A stretch of DNA of 64,000 nt from Catenisphaera adipataccumulans (GCF_014202755.1 NZ_JACHHK010000005.1:62001-126000); one strand, 5' to 3'. Numbered from the stretch's first letter, positions 25,396 to 33,914 are shown. Numbers and translations are program-made. Notes: generated from the sequence alone by a model not told the origin.

Positions 25396-25472
25396 GGCTG
25401 GATAGCTTAGTTGGCTAGAGCATCCGGTTCATACCCGGAAGGTCGTGAGTTCGAGTCTCACTCCAGCCACCA
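25396..25472 (+). tRNA. Elongator tRNA-Met(CAT)
   Basis: Acceptor GGCTGGA/TCCAGCC, anticodon stem TCCGG/CCGGA with loop TTCATAC. The GGTTCATACCC anticodon arm is the usual elongator tRNA-Met form. CCA is encoded. Confidence 0.85.
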
Positions 25473-25481
25473 ACTGGTTTT

Positions 25482-25558
25482 GGACCCTTAGCTCAGTTGG
25501 TCAGAGCATCCGGCTCATAACCGGCGGGTCGTAGGTTCGAGTCCTACAGGGTCCACCA
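25482..25558 (+). tRNA. tRNA-Ile2(CAT), predicted lysidine-modified
   Basis: Acceptor GGACCCT/AGGGTCC and anticodon arm GGCTCATAACC closely follow known tRNA-Ile(CAU) of Bacillus and Mycoplasma rather than elongator Met. C4-G69 and C5-G68 pairs, recognised by TilS, are present. C34 would be converted to lysidine to read AUA. CCA is encoded. Confidence 0.8.
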
Positions 25559-25580
25559 ATATATATAAACTTCCTTACTT

Positions 25581-25671
25581 GGAGAAGTACCCAAGTGGTT
25601 GAAGGGTCCGGTCTTGAAAACCGGTAGGTCGTTCGCGCGGCGCCTGGGTTCGAATCCCAGCTTCTCCGCCA
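25581..25671 (+). tRNA. tRNA-Ser(TGA)
   Basis: Acceptor GGAGAAG/CTTCTCC, anticodon loop CTTGAAA gives TGA. A long variable arm (TCGTTCGCGCGGCGCC region) marks a class II serine tRNA. CCA is encoded. Confidence 0.93.
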
Positions 25672-25693
25672 TTTATAAAATTTATATTCACAT

Positions 25694-25770
<77 letters not shown>

Positions 25771-25773
25771 AGT

Positions 25774-25849
25774 GGTCTCATAGCTCAGTTGGTAGAGCAA
25801 GGGACTGAAAATCCCTGTGTCGTTGGTTCAATTCCGACTGAGACCACCA
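25774..25849 (+). tRNA. tRNA-Phe(GAA)
   Basis: Acceptor GGTCTCA/TGAGACC, anticodon loop CTGAAAA gives GAA. CCA is encoded. Last tRNA of the cluster. Confidence 0.94.
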
Positions 25850-25858
25850 CCTGACGTT

Positions 25859-25886
25859 AACCTTTGTATTCACAAAGGTTTTTTTT
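25859..25886 (+). terminator. Terminator of the tRNA cluster
   Basis: AACCTTTGT (25859-25867), ATTC loop, ACAAAGGTT (25872-25880), then six Ts. The promoter of the next gene begins inside this hairpin. Confidence 0.88.
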
Positions 25887-25893
25887 GTATAAT
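25864..25893 (+). promoter_or_regulatory. Predicted leaderless promoter of the GH1 gene
   Basis: TTGTAT (25864-25869), an 18-bp spacer, and TATAAT (25888-25893), then six bases to the ATG at 25900. There is no Shine-Dalgarno sequence. The -35 lies inside the tRNA terminator stem. Confidence 0.6.
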
Positions 25894-25899
25894 GAAATT

Positions 25900-27306
25900 A
25901 TGTTAAAGAAATTCTATTTAGGCGGGGCATCCGCCGCAAATCAATGTGAAGGCGCCTATCGCATCGAAGGCGGCGGGGATTCCGTTGCCGATCATGTCAC
26001 AGACGGAACGAAAGATCGTCCGCGTCTGTTTACACGCGCACTGGCGCCGGGCCTGCATTATCCTTCCCATCATGGGATCGATTTTTATCATCATTTCCGT
26101 TCGGATATCGACTTGCTTGCAGACGCCGGCATCAATATGTTCCGCTTCAGCATCACCTGGGCACGGATCTTTCCGGACGGCAGGACGCTCAATCAAGCGG
26201 GTCTGGACCATTACACGGCGATCATCGATGAATTGCTCCGACATCAGATCGAACCGCTGGTGACGATCAGCCATTGTGACGTGCCGTATGTCCTGGCCGA
26301 AAAGGGCGGCTGGGCCAACCGGGAGATGATCGATCGTTATTTAAATTACTGTTCTGTTTTGATGCATGAATGGAAAGGCAAAGTACATTATTGGCTGCCT
26401 TTCAGTGAGATCAACATTCTTGAAAACGGCACCGGCGACATCCTTTCCGGCGGTCTGCTGCCAAAGAAAGATCAGCCGGCATTTGCGCCCTCCGCGTCTT
26501 TATCCCGTCGTTTCCAGGCGTTGCATCACCAGTTTCTGGCCTCGGCGCAGGCGGTCATGCTTGCCCATACCATCGATCCGGAGAATCGGGTCGGATGCAT
26601 GGTGGCGGCCTCAGTCATGTATCCGCTGACTTGTGCGCCGGCAGATGTGATGAAAACGCAGCAGATGATGATGCGTTCGAACTATTTCTGCGGTGATGTG
26701 CTTTGCCGCGGCGCGTATCCATCTTTTGCCAAGCGCATGTTTCAAGAACAAGACATCACCATTCAAACGGATCCATACGATGATGTGATCCTGCAGAACG
26801 GCACAGCGGACTTTTTCAGCTGCTCTTATTATATGAGTTCTTGTGTGACTACTGAACAAGGGCATGCCAAAGCCATCGGCAATATGGCCCAAGGCGTTGC
26901 CAATCCGTATATTCAAGCCTCGGACTGGGGCTGGCAAAGCGATCCGATCGGTCTGCGCTATTATTTGAATGAAATCTATCAGCACTACCAAATTCCGATC
27001 TTGGTTGCCGAGTGCGGTGTCGGTCTGCCTGATAAAGTCGAGAATGGTACGATCCATGATGCGGGCCGCATGCGCGCTATGGACGAACATCTGGCAGCTG
27101 TGCGTGAAGCCGCTGCGGACGGGGTCGATGTGTTTGGATTTCTTTTCTGGGGCTTGATCGATTTGATCTCTTTGAGCACCGGACAGATGAGCAAGCGCTA
27201 CGGCATTATTTATGTCGATGAAGCGGATGACGGTTCGGGTTCGTTCCGGCGGATCAAAAAAGATTCGTTTGATCATTTCCGGGAAATCACGGAGAGTCTG
27301 CGTTGA
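25900..27306 (+). CDS. GH1 glycosidase, probable 6-phospho-beta-glucosidase, divergent active-site motifs
   Basis: 468 residues, full-length family 1 glycoside hydrolase. The start MLKKFYLGGASAANQCEGAY is the usual GH1 N-terminus. Acid/base Glu170 is in FSEIN instead of the usual xNE, and nucleophile Glu371 is in VAECG instead of TENG. Both Glu are kept, but both flanking Asn are replaced. The C-terminal STGQMSKRYGIIYVD segment with Lys432 and Tyr434 matches the 6-phosphate-binding loop of phospho-beta-glucosidases. Substrate is therefore probably a PTS-imported phospho-disaccharide, with changed fine specificity. The gene appears leaderless. Confidence 0.88.
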   Translation: MLKKFYLGGASAANQCEGAYRIEGGGDSVADHVTDGTKDRPRLFTRALAPGLHYPSHHGIDFYHHFRSDIDLLADAGINMFRFSITWARIFPDGRTLNQAGLDHYTAIIDELLRHQIEPLVTISHCDVPYVLAEKGGWANREMIDRYLNYCSVLMHEWKGKVHYWLPFSEINILENGTGDILSGGLLPKKDQPAFAPSASLSRRFQALHHQFLASAQAVMLAHTIDPENRVGCMVAASVMYPLTCAPADVMKTQQMMMRSNYFCGDVLCRGAYPSFAKRMFQEQDITIQTDPYDDVILQNGTADFFSCSYYMSSCVTTEQGHAKAIGNMAQGVANPYIQASDWGWQSDPIGLRYYLNEIYQHYQIPILVAECGVGLPDKVENGTIHDAGRMRAMDEHLAAVREAAADGVDVFGFLFWGLIDLISLSTGQMSKRYGIIYVDEADDGSGSFRRIKKDSFDHFREITESLR

Positions 27307-27355
27307 CTTTCGGTCGGGATTCGGTATGATGGAATGAAAGGATGGGGTGATCGCA

Positions 27356-28042
27356 ATGGCAGAAAAAAATAAATTGATGATCAACGGACAGTCGGTGACC
27401 ATTTATCCATGTGCACAAGCAGACCGGCCTGTCATTTATTTAAATGAATTTCAGGGGGACGGACAAGGAGTGTATGAGCGTCTGAAGAAAGACGGCGATC
27501 TGCCTTGTTCATTGATCGTGATCTGTTCCGACGACTGGAACCGGGACATGTCACCGTGGGAAATTCCTCCGGTCATGAAAAACGATGCTCCGTATACCGG
27601 CGGTGCCGATGCGTACATTCGGTTTCTGTTCGATCAAGTCATGCAGGCAGCGGAACAATACGTTCCCGGACATGCGTGCTGGCGCGGTCTGGCAGGTTAT
27701 TCGCTGGCTGGACTGTTTGCGGTCTATTCCTTATACCGGGTCGATGTATTTGACCGGATCGCTTCGGTCTCCGGGTCCTTGTGGTATCCGGGATTTCAAG
27801 AATATGTGCAGACGCATGACCGGAAAGGAGAGCCGGAAGCGGTGTACTTTTCTTTGGGCGATACCGAAAAGAAAACGCGCAATCCATATATGAAAACGGT
27901 ACAGGACTGCACGCAGGCAATTTATGAAGAATTTAAGAAACAAAAGATCCATACGACCTTTGAACTGAATCCGGGCAATCATTTTCAAGATCCCGACGGG
28001 CGGCTGGTCAAAGGTATCCAATGGTTATTAACCGGTCATTGA
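27356..28042 (+). CDS. Alpha/beta-hydrolase, esterase D/enterochelin esterase-like
   Basis: 228 residues from the ATG at 27356, preferred over GTG 27347 because AGGATGGGG is well placed. The nucleophile motif is GYSLAGLF, an Asp follows in SLGDTE, and the His in NPGNHFQD completes a catalytic triad. It belongs to the putative-esterase group that includes esterase D-like and ferric-siderophore esterases. There is no signal peptide, so it is cytoplasmic. The substrate is unknown. It may be cotranscribed with the GH1 gene 50 bp upstream. Confidence 0.82.
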   Translation: MAEKNKLMINGQSVTIYPCAQADRPVIYLNEFQGDGQGVYERLKKDGDLPCSLIVICSDDWNRDMSPWEIPPVMKNDAPYTGGADAYIRFLFDQVMQAAEQYVPGHACWRGLAGYSLAGLFAVYSLYRVDVFDRIASVSGSLWYPGFQEYVQTHDRKGEPEAVYFSLGDTEKKTRNPYMKTVQDCTQAIYEEFKKQKIHTTFELNPGNHFQDPDGRLVKGIQWLLTGH

Positions 28043-28053
28043 CCGGTTTTTTT
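28030..28053. terminator. Terminator between the esterase and the lipoprotein gene
   Basis: AACCGGTC (28030-28037), ATT loop, GACCGGTT (28041-28048), then a T tract. It overlaps the esterase stop codon and lies at the 3' end of the convergent lipoprotein gene. Confidence 0.85.
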
Positions 28054-28531
28054 AATAACCGAGATTTTCGATTGTTTTCATGGCTTTATTTTTATTTTTC
28101 TTATATGTGCCGCAGTAGATCAATGTATCGTCAATGCGGGACACATACATGTACAAATTATTAACAGTCAAGGAAAAATGGGCCGAATTCTGGGCGCTGA
28201 CCGAATTCTTTTTCTTGTTTTTGCCGGACGGATACTGATCCTCGATTTTGGAGACCATACGATCGTAGACATCGATGCAGGCATCGGAAGATTCAAATTG
28301 ATAATATTCGATTTGGTAATCTTTATTTGAATTCGCTGCCACCAAAACACTGATCGCATGGGCTTGTGTCGTTGTTTCTTCGGTTTTATCGGTAATGCTG
28401 TAATCTTCCTTTTCCATGGCTTTGCGGAATTCAGACGGCGAAAGAGCTGTTTTCTTCGAACAGCCGGCTGTTCCGAGTGCCATGAACAGACAGATCGTCC
28501 ACACAGCCAAAGATCTCAGTTTTATTTTCAT
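28052..28531 (-). CDS. Lipoprotein of unknown function
   Basis: 159 residues with a signal peptide and lipobox GTAGC, lipidated Cys at about residue 24. The mature domain begins SPSEFRKAMEKEDYSI and contains a (IEYYQFESSDACIDVYDRM) segment typical of small DUF4358-like or DUF-type lipoproteins of Firmicutes. GAGGAG precedes the ATG. It is monocistronic and anchored outside the membrane. No ligand or partner can be inferred. Confidence 0.8.
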   Translation of the reverse strand: MKIKLRSLAVWTICLFMALGTAGCSKKTALSPSEFRKAMEKEDYSITDKTEETTTQAHAISVLVAANSNKDYQIEYYQFESSDACIDVYDRMVSKIEDQYPSGKNKKKNSVSAQNSAHFSLTVNNLYMYVSRIDDTLIYCGTYKKNKNKAMKTIENLGY

Positions 28532-28614
28532 AGGCCTCTCCTCACAATATTCATTTTTGATTATATCACAGTCGTTTCAAACTTTGGTATACTGTAAGAA
28601 AGCAGGAGAGAATT

Positions 28615-29499
28615 ATGAGTGTCTGGCGCTATGTGATCAAAGATATCATCGAAAAATTCAATCAGCGTTCCATTGGAACGTATGCCTCTAGTACTGCGTT
28701 CTTTCTGCTGCTGTCGATCGTACCGCTGCTGATCTTATTTTCCAGTGCTTTTACCGCAGCAGGACTGACCAAGTCGCTGATCATGGATCTGCTGTCATAT
28801 ATTCCGCCGCTGGAATCGAATGAGCTGGTCGAACGAATCATCAACGAAGCCTTTCAGATCTCGTCCAACACCTTGCTGCCGGCTACGGTCGTTGTTCTGA
28901 TCTGGTCCTGTTCACGCAGCATGCTGGCGCTGATTTATGGTTTGAATATGATCTACGGCATCAAAGAGACAAAGAACTATTTTTACTTGCGCTTTCTGGC
29001 CACGCTGTATACGTTCCTGCTGATCTTGTTGTTTATAGCCATGTTCGTGCTGATGGTCTTTGGTAATCTGATCATCGACCTGATGTCTGAGAACTTATCC
29101 AAGCTGCGCTTTGGTTTCATGATCGCTTATCAATTCCGTTACCTGATCATCATGATCGCCGGTATTCTGATCGTTACGCTGATCTATAAGCTGGTTCCCA
29201 ATGAACGGCATGATTACTTGCTTCAGGTACCAGGTGCGGTCTTTACGATGATCGCGTGGATCATTTTGACCGCGTTTTTTTCCTTGTTCGTGGATGCCAC
29301 GACCTACAGCGCTTATTACGGCAGTCTGGCCGTGACGATCATTGGAATGATGTGGATCTATTGGTGTATTTATCTGATGTTGGTCGGGGCATTCATCAAT
29401 TACTATTTTGAAGATATATTTTACTACGGGTTGTTTAACTTAAAACGAAAACTATTCCGCAATCGCAGGGGAGTGAGAAGAAATGGCCGAGAGATATGA
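28615..29499 (+). CDS. YihY/BrkB-family membrane protein
   Basis: 294 residues with about six transmembrane helices. The family motifs include STAFFLLLSIVPLLI near the N-terminus and YGSLAVTIIGMMWIYW near the C-terminus. BrkB/YihY was once called ribonuclease BN in error; its true role is not settled, and transport or envelope functions are proposed. GCAGGAGAG precedes the ATG, and TATACT is at 28588-28593. The gene overlaps the fructosamine kinase gene by 17 bp. Confidence 0.9.
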   Translation: MSVWRYVIKDIIEKFNQRSIGTYASSTAFFLLLSIVPLLILFSSAFTAAGLTKSLIMDLLSYIPPLESNELVERIINEAFQISSNTLLPATVVVLIWSCSRSMLALIYGLNMIYGIKETKNYFYLRFLATLYTFLLILLFIAMFVLMVFGNLIIDLMSENLSKLRFGFMIAYQFRYLIIMIAGILIVTLIYKLVPNERHDYLLQVPGAVFTMIAWIILTAFFSLFVDATTYSAYYGSLAVTIIGMMWIYWCIYLMLVGAFINYYFEDIFYYGLFNLKRKLFRNRRGVRRNGREI

Positions 29500-30370
29500 T
29501 TCATTGGCAGCCGCGCTTCAGGCTGTTCATCCGGCCTCGCCGCTGTCTTCACAAAGCCGGGTCGGCGGCGGCGATATCAATGAAGCGTATGTTCTGCATT
29601 TTGAAGACGGTACATCCTTATTTATGAAACAAAACCGGAAGTCCTGCCTGCCGTTTTTTGAAACGGAGATCCGCGGGCTGGAAGCCATGCGGCAGACCCA
29701 TACGATCCAGATCCCGAAACTATTCGGATATGGAACGGACGGCATTCATGCTTTTTTGTTGATGGAATGTCTGGACGGCGCAAGGCGGATCCCGGGTTTT
29801 TGGGATGTATTTGCCCGTGAACTGGCCGATATGCACAAGGCGCCGACGGAAGCATTGATTACCGGGTTTGGTTTTCCAACGGATAATTTTATTGGTTCAA
29901 CACCGCAGGTCAATCAGCCTTGTGATTCATGGATCGAATTTTTCCGCTCACAGCGTCTGCTGCCGATGATCGAACGGACAAAGGATTATTTTGACGAAAA
30001 AGAACTGCGCCAGTTGTATGAACTGGCCGGCCGGGTGTCAGAATTTCTCGTAGAGCCAATCAAACCTTCGCTGCTGCATGGTGATCTTTGGGCCGGCAAT
30101 TTCATGACCGGACCGGACGGCAAGGCCTGGCTGATCGATCCGGCGACATATGTCGGTCATGCCGAGGCGGATATTGCGATGACAGAGCTGTTCGGCGGGT
30201 TTCCAAGCGAGTTTTATCGGGCCTACCGAAAATACGGGCTCATGCAGGAAGGGTATGAAAAACGCCGGAATTTGTATAATTTATATCATCTGCTCAATCA
30301 TGTTCATTTGTTTGGGTATGGTTATGTACCGCAAGTAAATAGAATTGTACATCAATATTTAAAAAGTTAA
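29483..30370 (+). CDS. Fructosamine/ketosamine-3-kinase family protein
   Basis: 295 residues, aminoglycoside-phosphotransferase-like fold. The catalytic LLHGDLWAGNFM motif and the metal-binding LIDPATYVGHAEAD are both complete, and the N-terminal GGDINEAYVLHFEDG nucleotide-binding stretch is typical of fructosamine-3-kinase proteins. It phosphorylates glycated amines (ketosamines) for deglycation, so it is probably a protein or amino-acid repair kinase. It is translationally coupled to the YihY gene. Confidence 0.9.
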   Translation: MAERYDSLAAALQAVHPASPLSSQSRVGGGDINEAYVLHFEDGTSLFMKQNRKSCLPFFETEIRGLEAMRQTHTIQIPKLFGYGTDGIHAFLLMECLDGARRIPGFWDVFARELADMHKAPTEALITGFGFPTDNFIGSTPQVNQPCDSWIEFFRSQRLLPMIERTKDYFDEKELRQLYELAGRVSEFLVEPIKPSLLHGDLWAGNFMTGPDGKAWLIDPATYVGHAEADIAMTELFGGFPSEFYRAYRKYGLMQEGYEKRRNLYNLYHLLNHVHLFGYGYVPQVNRIVHQYLKS

Positions 30371-30386
30371 GTATTTGTTAAATGAA

Positions 30387-30415
30387 TTGTATTTGAAATC
30401 GAGTTTCGATATAAT
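30387..30415 (+). promoter_or_regulatory. Promoter of the DUF975 gene
   Basis: TTGTAT (30387-30392), 17 bp, TATAAT (30410-30415), followed by AAGGAGGG before the ATG at 30448. Confidence 0.75.
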
Positions 30416-30447
30416 TTAATTAAGAAATGCGTTTAAGGAGGGAAATT

Positions 30448-31128
30448 ATGCATACTCGCGAAGAAATGAAATCCAAAGCGAAGGCAAATTTCAAACGAAA
30501 TTACTGGCCGGCGGTATTGGCCAGTCTGGTTGTACTGCTGACGGATACGATTTATCTGTTTACAGACAATGCCAGCTACAGTTTAAACGGGACCGACATT
30601 ACAGAGGACATTCAGATCCTGCAGATCCCGACGGCTGTAGCGTTTATTGCTGGAGTTTTATTGTTAAGACCGCTGTTGGTCGGCGGCAAGAAGTTCTATT
30701 TGGAAAACCGGGAAAAGAATGCGCGGGTCAATTTGATCGTGATGGCATTCAAGACCGACTATTGGAACATCGTCTGGACGATGCTGCTGCGAACGATCTT
30801 TACATTCCTGTGGTGCCTGCTGCTGGTCGTACCAGGCCTGATCAAAATGTATGCATACCGGATGGTGCCGTACATTTTAGCTGAAAATCCGCATATCTAT
30901 GCACATGATGCCTTGAAAATGTCGGAGGACATGATGAAAGACAATAAAGGACGCCTGTTCATGCTGGATCTGAGCTTTATTGGCTGGCTTTTGCTGGAAC
31001 TCATTACCGGCGGCATAGTCGGAATTTTCTATGCGAACCCGTATATGGATTCAACTTATACAGAATTTTATCTAGCGGTGAAGGAAGAAAAAGGAATTGA
31101 TCCGGCAACTGCACCGATTGCGGTTTAA
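30448..31128 (+). CDS. DUF975 family integral membrane protein
   Basis: 227 residues from the ATG at 30448 (AAGGAGGG just upstream). The N-terminal REEMKSKAKANFKRNYWPAV segment is the DUF975 signature. About five or six transmembrane helices follow, with the MYAYRMVPYILAENP and DALKMSEDMMKDNKGRLF motifs seen in the family. Function in the envelope is unknown. Its 3' end overlaps the start of the secreted nuclease gene by 32 bp. Confidence 0.85.
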   Translation: MHTREEMKSKAKANFKRNYWPAVLASLVVLLTDTIYLFTDNASYSLNGTDITEDIQILQIPTAVAFIAGVLLLRPLLVGGKKFYLENREKNARVNLIVMAFKTDYWNIVWTMLLRTIFTFLWCLLLVVPGLIKMYAYRMVPYILAENPHIYAHDALKMSEDMMKDNKGRLFMLDLSFIGWLLLELITGGIVGIFYANPYMDSTYTEFYLAVKEEKGIDPATAPIAV

Positions 31129-31987
31129 ACAATTCGGCGCTGTTCTATTTGCTGTTGTTTGTATATTCGGCTGCCTCAGGCAGCCGATTTATGCGTATAA
31201 TGAACAGCCCGAAGGTATTCCGGCCTATACCGGCAGTGCTTCCGTTGAAGTGGATAATAATGTTCCTTCTTTTAAAAAAAGTGAACTGAAAAAGTCGTCC
31301 TATAAAAAATTTAAACCGCTGGATGAAGAAGGACGCTGCCAGGCCGCTTTAGCCGATATTGGACTGGACTTAATGCCCACAGCCAAGCGCAAAAGCATCG
31401 GTATGATCAAGCCATCCGGCTGGCACCTGGTCAAGTATGACAATATTGATGGGAAATATTTGTACAACCGCTGTCATTTGATCGGCTACCAGCTGTGCGG
31501 CGAGAATGCCAATGCCCGCAATTTGATCACCGGCACACGTTATATGAATGTCGATGGAATGCTGCCGTTTGAAAACCAGATCGCTGACTTTGTGGAAGCC
31601 ACGGAGCAGCATGTGGCCTATCGGGTGACCCCGATCTTTATTGGTGACAACCTGGTCGCCAGCGGCGTGGAAATGGAGGCCCAGTCCGTAGAAGACCATG
31701 GTTCCGGTCTGCAGTTTGATGTCTATTGCTACAATGTGCAGCCAGGCATCGATATCGATTATGCGACGGGCGACAGCCAGGCACAAGCACAGGAAACAGC
31801 TGCTGCACCGGATGCGGACCAGGATAAGACCTATGCGTATATTTTAAATAAAAATACCGGCGTCTTTCATCGCCCGGAATGCCGGAGCGTTTCGTTGATG
31901 TCGGAAAAGAATAAAGAATATTATAACGGTACACGGGCGGATGCCATTGCGCAAGGCTACCGTCCGTGTCAAAACTGCGATCCATAA
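31097..31987 (+). CDS. Secreted DNA/RNA non-specific endonuclease with C-terminal cysteine module
   Basis: 296 residues from a TTG at 31097, the only start that gives the signal peptide (about residues 1-33, ending IYAYNEQ); AAGGAAG lies nine bases upstream. The nuclease core has NRCHLIGYQLCGENANARNL, a variant of the DRGH beta-beta-alpha-Me motif with the catalytic His kept, then GTRYMNVDGMLPFEN. The last 50 residues (FHRPECRSV...CQNCDP) resemble the Ada-like zinc module often attached to such nucleases. It should degrade extracellular nucleic acid. Confidence 0.88.
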   Translation: MIRQLHRLRFKQFGAVLFAVVCIFGCLRQPIYAYNEQPEGIPAYTGSASVEVDNNVPSFKKSELKKSSYKKFKPLDEEGRCQAALADIGLDLMPTAKRKSIGMIKPSGWHLVKYDNIDGKYLYNRCHLIGYQLCGENANARNLITGTRYMNVDGMLPFENQIADFVEATEQHVAYRVTPIFIGDNLVASGVEMEAQSVEDHGSGLQFDVYCYNVQPGIDIDYATGDSQAQAQETAAAPDADQDKTYAYILNKNTGVFHRPECRSVSLMSEKNKEYYNGTRADAIAQGYRPCQNCDP

Positions 31988-32016
31988 GAAAAGGCGTCCT
32001 TGTTCAGGGCGCCTTT
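31988..32016. terminator. Terminator after the nuclease gene
   Basis: AAAAGGCGTCCT (31988-31999), five-base loop, AGGGCGCCTTTT (32005-32016). A-rich and T-rich ends allow it to act in both directions. Confidence 0.82.
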
Positions 32017-32064
32017 TCACGAGGAATCATTAAGATAACTGAATATGGAGTTTTTTATGAACAA

Positions 32065-33753
32065 TTATTTTGCTTCATTATATTTCAAAGCATCACTTCC
32101 TTGGTCACCGGAAGAAATACGAACGACATTCTGTACATCGTAAACGAAGACTTTACCATCGCCCATATGTCCGGTATATAAAGCCTTACGAGCCGTGTTC
32201 ACAACCAGTTCAACTGGTACATCGTGGACAACGATCTCTGCTTTTAACTTAGGTAATAAGTTCATCATGACCTTAGCACCACGATAGTAGGTTGTCTGTC
32301 CTTTCTGGACACCGCAGCCCATGACTTGTGTAACCGTCATACCCATGATGCCAATGCGGTCCATGGCAGCCTTTAAAGCATCGAGCTTTTCAGGCTTCGT
32401 AATAATAACAACTTTGGAAATACCTGTATGCGTGCTTTCGTCCTTTGTCGGAACGGCTTTTTCCATTGAAACTTCCGGAGCCGTGTCGACCATGACGCCC
32501 GTATCGGCACCAGTATACGATTCGTTGAATGCGAATCCTGCGTAAGCCGATTCCAAACCATGTTCGGTACGATCCAAACCAACCAGTTCAGCTTCTGGAT
32601 CAACACGTAATCCAACGGTTTTATCGATCAATTTAAATGAGATAAACATTGTTACTGCAGTCCATGCACCGATGCAAAGCAGACCAATGATCTGGACACC
32701 TAACAAGTGTGCACCGCCGCCGTAGAACAGACCTTGCGCTTGCGGCATCGTATCGGTTCCGCAGGCAAACAATCCAACACAGAGCGTACCCAGGATACCA
32801 TTGCACATATGAACGGCAACCGCACCGACTGGATCGTCGACTTTCAGCTTGTAATCCAGCAGCCATACACCAAATACGACTGTGAAGCCAGCTAAGATAC
32901 CGATAATAAAGGCACCAAGCATATCGACCGCATCACAGCCAGCGGTGATCGCAACCAAACCAGCCAGCGAACCATTCAGGCACATACCAACATCTGGTTT
33001 ACCATATTTGATCCAAGTAATGATCATGACCGTAACAGTTGCGACTGCCGGGGCAACGGTCGTTGTTCCGAAGATCGTCGATAACTGTGTGCTGTTCACT
33101 GCTGCGGCACCGTTGAATCCGTACCAACCGAACCATAAGATGAAACAGCCTAAGGCACCAGCTGTCAAGTTATGTCCTGGAATACCATTTGGAGATCCAT
33201 CTTTATTGAATTTGCCGATCCGCGGACCTTCCATCCATGCACCGATCAATGCGGTCAAGCCGCCGACGTAGTGGATGCAGGCCGATCCGGCAAAGTCATG
33301 AAATCCCATCTGCGACAGGAAGCCGCCGCCCCAGACCCAGTGGGCCTCGATCGGATAAACAACCAAACTGATCACAAAACTGTAAATACAGTAAGATAAG
33401 AATTTTGTACGCTCGGCCATCGCACCGGAGACAATCGTTGCAGCGGTAGCACAGAAGACCAAGTTGAATACAAAGGATGACCAATCGGTTCCGGCAAAGT
33501 TGAACAATGGGTTTTCGCCCCATCCAATCAATCCGCCGACATCCTGGCCCATTAAGAAACTATAGCCGACGATCAAGAAAGCGACTGTTCCCAAACAGAA
33601 ATCCATCAGGTTTTTCATTAAGATATTACCAGTGTTTTTTGCACGGGTAAATCCAGCTTCGACCATGGCAAATCCGGCTTGCATAAAGAAGACCAATGCG
33701 GCACCGATCAAATACCAGATCCCGAAGACTTGAGATAAAATCTCAGCTTGCAT
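32065..33753 (-). CDS. Ammonium channel Amt fused to a C-terminal PII domain
   Basis: 562 residues from the ATG at 33753 (GGAAGGG upstream). Residues 1 to about 410 form a complete Amt/MEP/Rh channel of about eleven helices (GFAMVEAGFTRAKNTGNI, then SAAIHYVGG-type pore motifs). Residues about 435-555 are a full GlnB/GlnK domain (QKGQTTYYRGAK T-loop, then GDGKVFVYDV). The Tyr that is uridylylated in enteric PII (RGAEY) is Val here, so regulation must be by ligand binding. PII normally blocks Amt from the cytoplasm; here the regulator is tethered. It is preceded by a leader terminator. Confidence 0.92.
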   Translation of the reverse strand: MQAEILSQVFGIWYLIGAALVFFMQAGFAMVEAGFTRAKNTGNILMKNLMDFCLGTVAFLIVGYSFLMGQDVGGLIGWGENPLFNFAGTDWSSFVFNLVFCATAATIVSGAMAERTKFLSYCIYSFVISLVVYPIEAHWVWGGGFLSQMGFHDFAGSACIHYVGGLTALIGAWMEGPRIGKFNKDGSPNGIPGHNLTAGALGCFILWFGWYGFNGAAAVNSTQLSTIFGTTTVAPAVATVTVMIITWIKYGKPDVGMCLNGSLAGLVAITAGCDAVDMLGAFIIGILAGFTVVFGVWLLDYKLKVDDPVGAVAVHMCNGILGTLCVGLFACGTDTMPQAQGLFYGGGAHLLGVQIIGLLCIGAWTAVTMFISFKLIDKTVGLRVDPEAELVGLDRTEHGLESAYAGFAFNESYTGADTGVMVDTAPEVSMEKAVPTKDESTHTGISKVVIITKPEKLDALKAAMDRIGIMGMTVTQVMGCGVQKGQTTYYRGAKVMMNLLPKLKAEIVVHDVPVELVVNTARKALYTGHMGDGKVFVYDVQNVVRISSGDQGSDALKYNEAK

Positions 33754-33784
33754 ACATATTTCCCTTCCTTTCAGATGAAACATC

Positions 33785-33816
33785 AAAAAAGGCGCTTTCA
33801 TCTCAATGAAAGCACC
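33785..33816 (-). promoter_or_regulatory. Terminator hairpin in the amt leader (putative attenuator)
   Basis: Read on the minus strand, an 11-bp stem (33816-33806 with 33801-33791, one G-T pair) with TGAG loop is followed by six Us. It lies between the amt promoter and the amt ATG. Downstream TTTCATC could pair with GATGAAA of the stem's right arm as an alternative fold. Either attenuation of amt or termination of the upstream gene would explain it. Confidence 0.6.
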
Positions 33817-33839
33817 TTTGCTTGAATGTTTATGGCCTC

Positions 33840-33868
33840 ATTATAGGGCGCGGATGAAACAATGTCAA
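33840..33868 (-). promoter_or_regulatory. Promoter of the amt-PII gene
   Basis: On the minus strand TTGACA (33868-33863), 17 bp, TATAAT (33845-33840): a perfect sigma-A consensus. The leader to the ATG is about 80 nt and contains the hairpin at 33785-33816. Confidence 0.88.
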
Positions 33869-33914
33869 ATATTTTCTGAAAGATAATGAAAATGAATTAT
33901 TTATTTTCAGAAAA

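Noticed and set aside
26611-27402. Minus-strand open frame of 263 codons opposite the GH1 gene
   Set aside because: Antisense to the GH1 coding region, no ribosome-binding site and no recognisable motifs.
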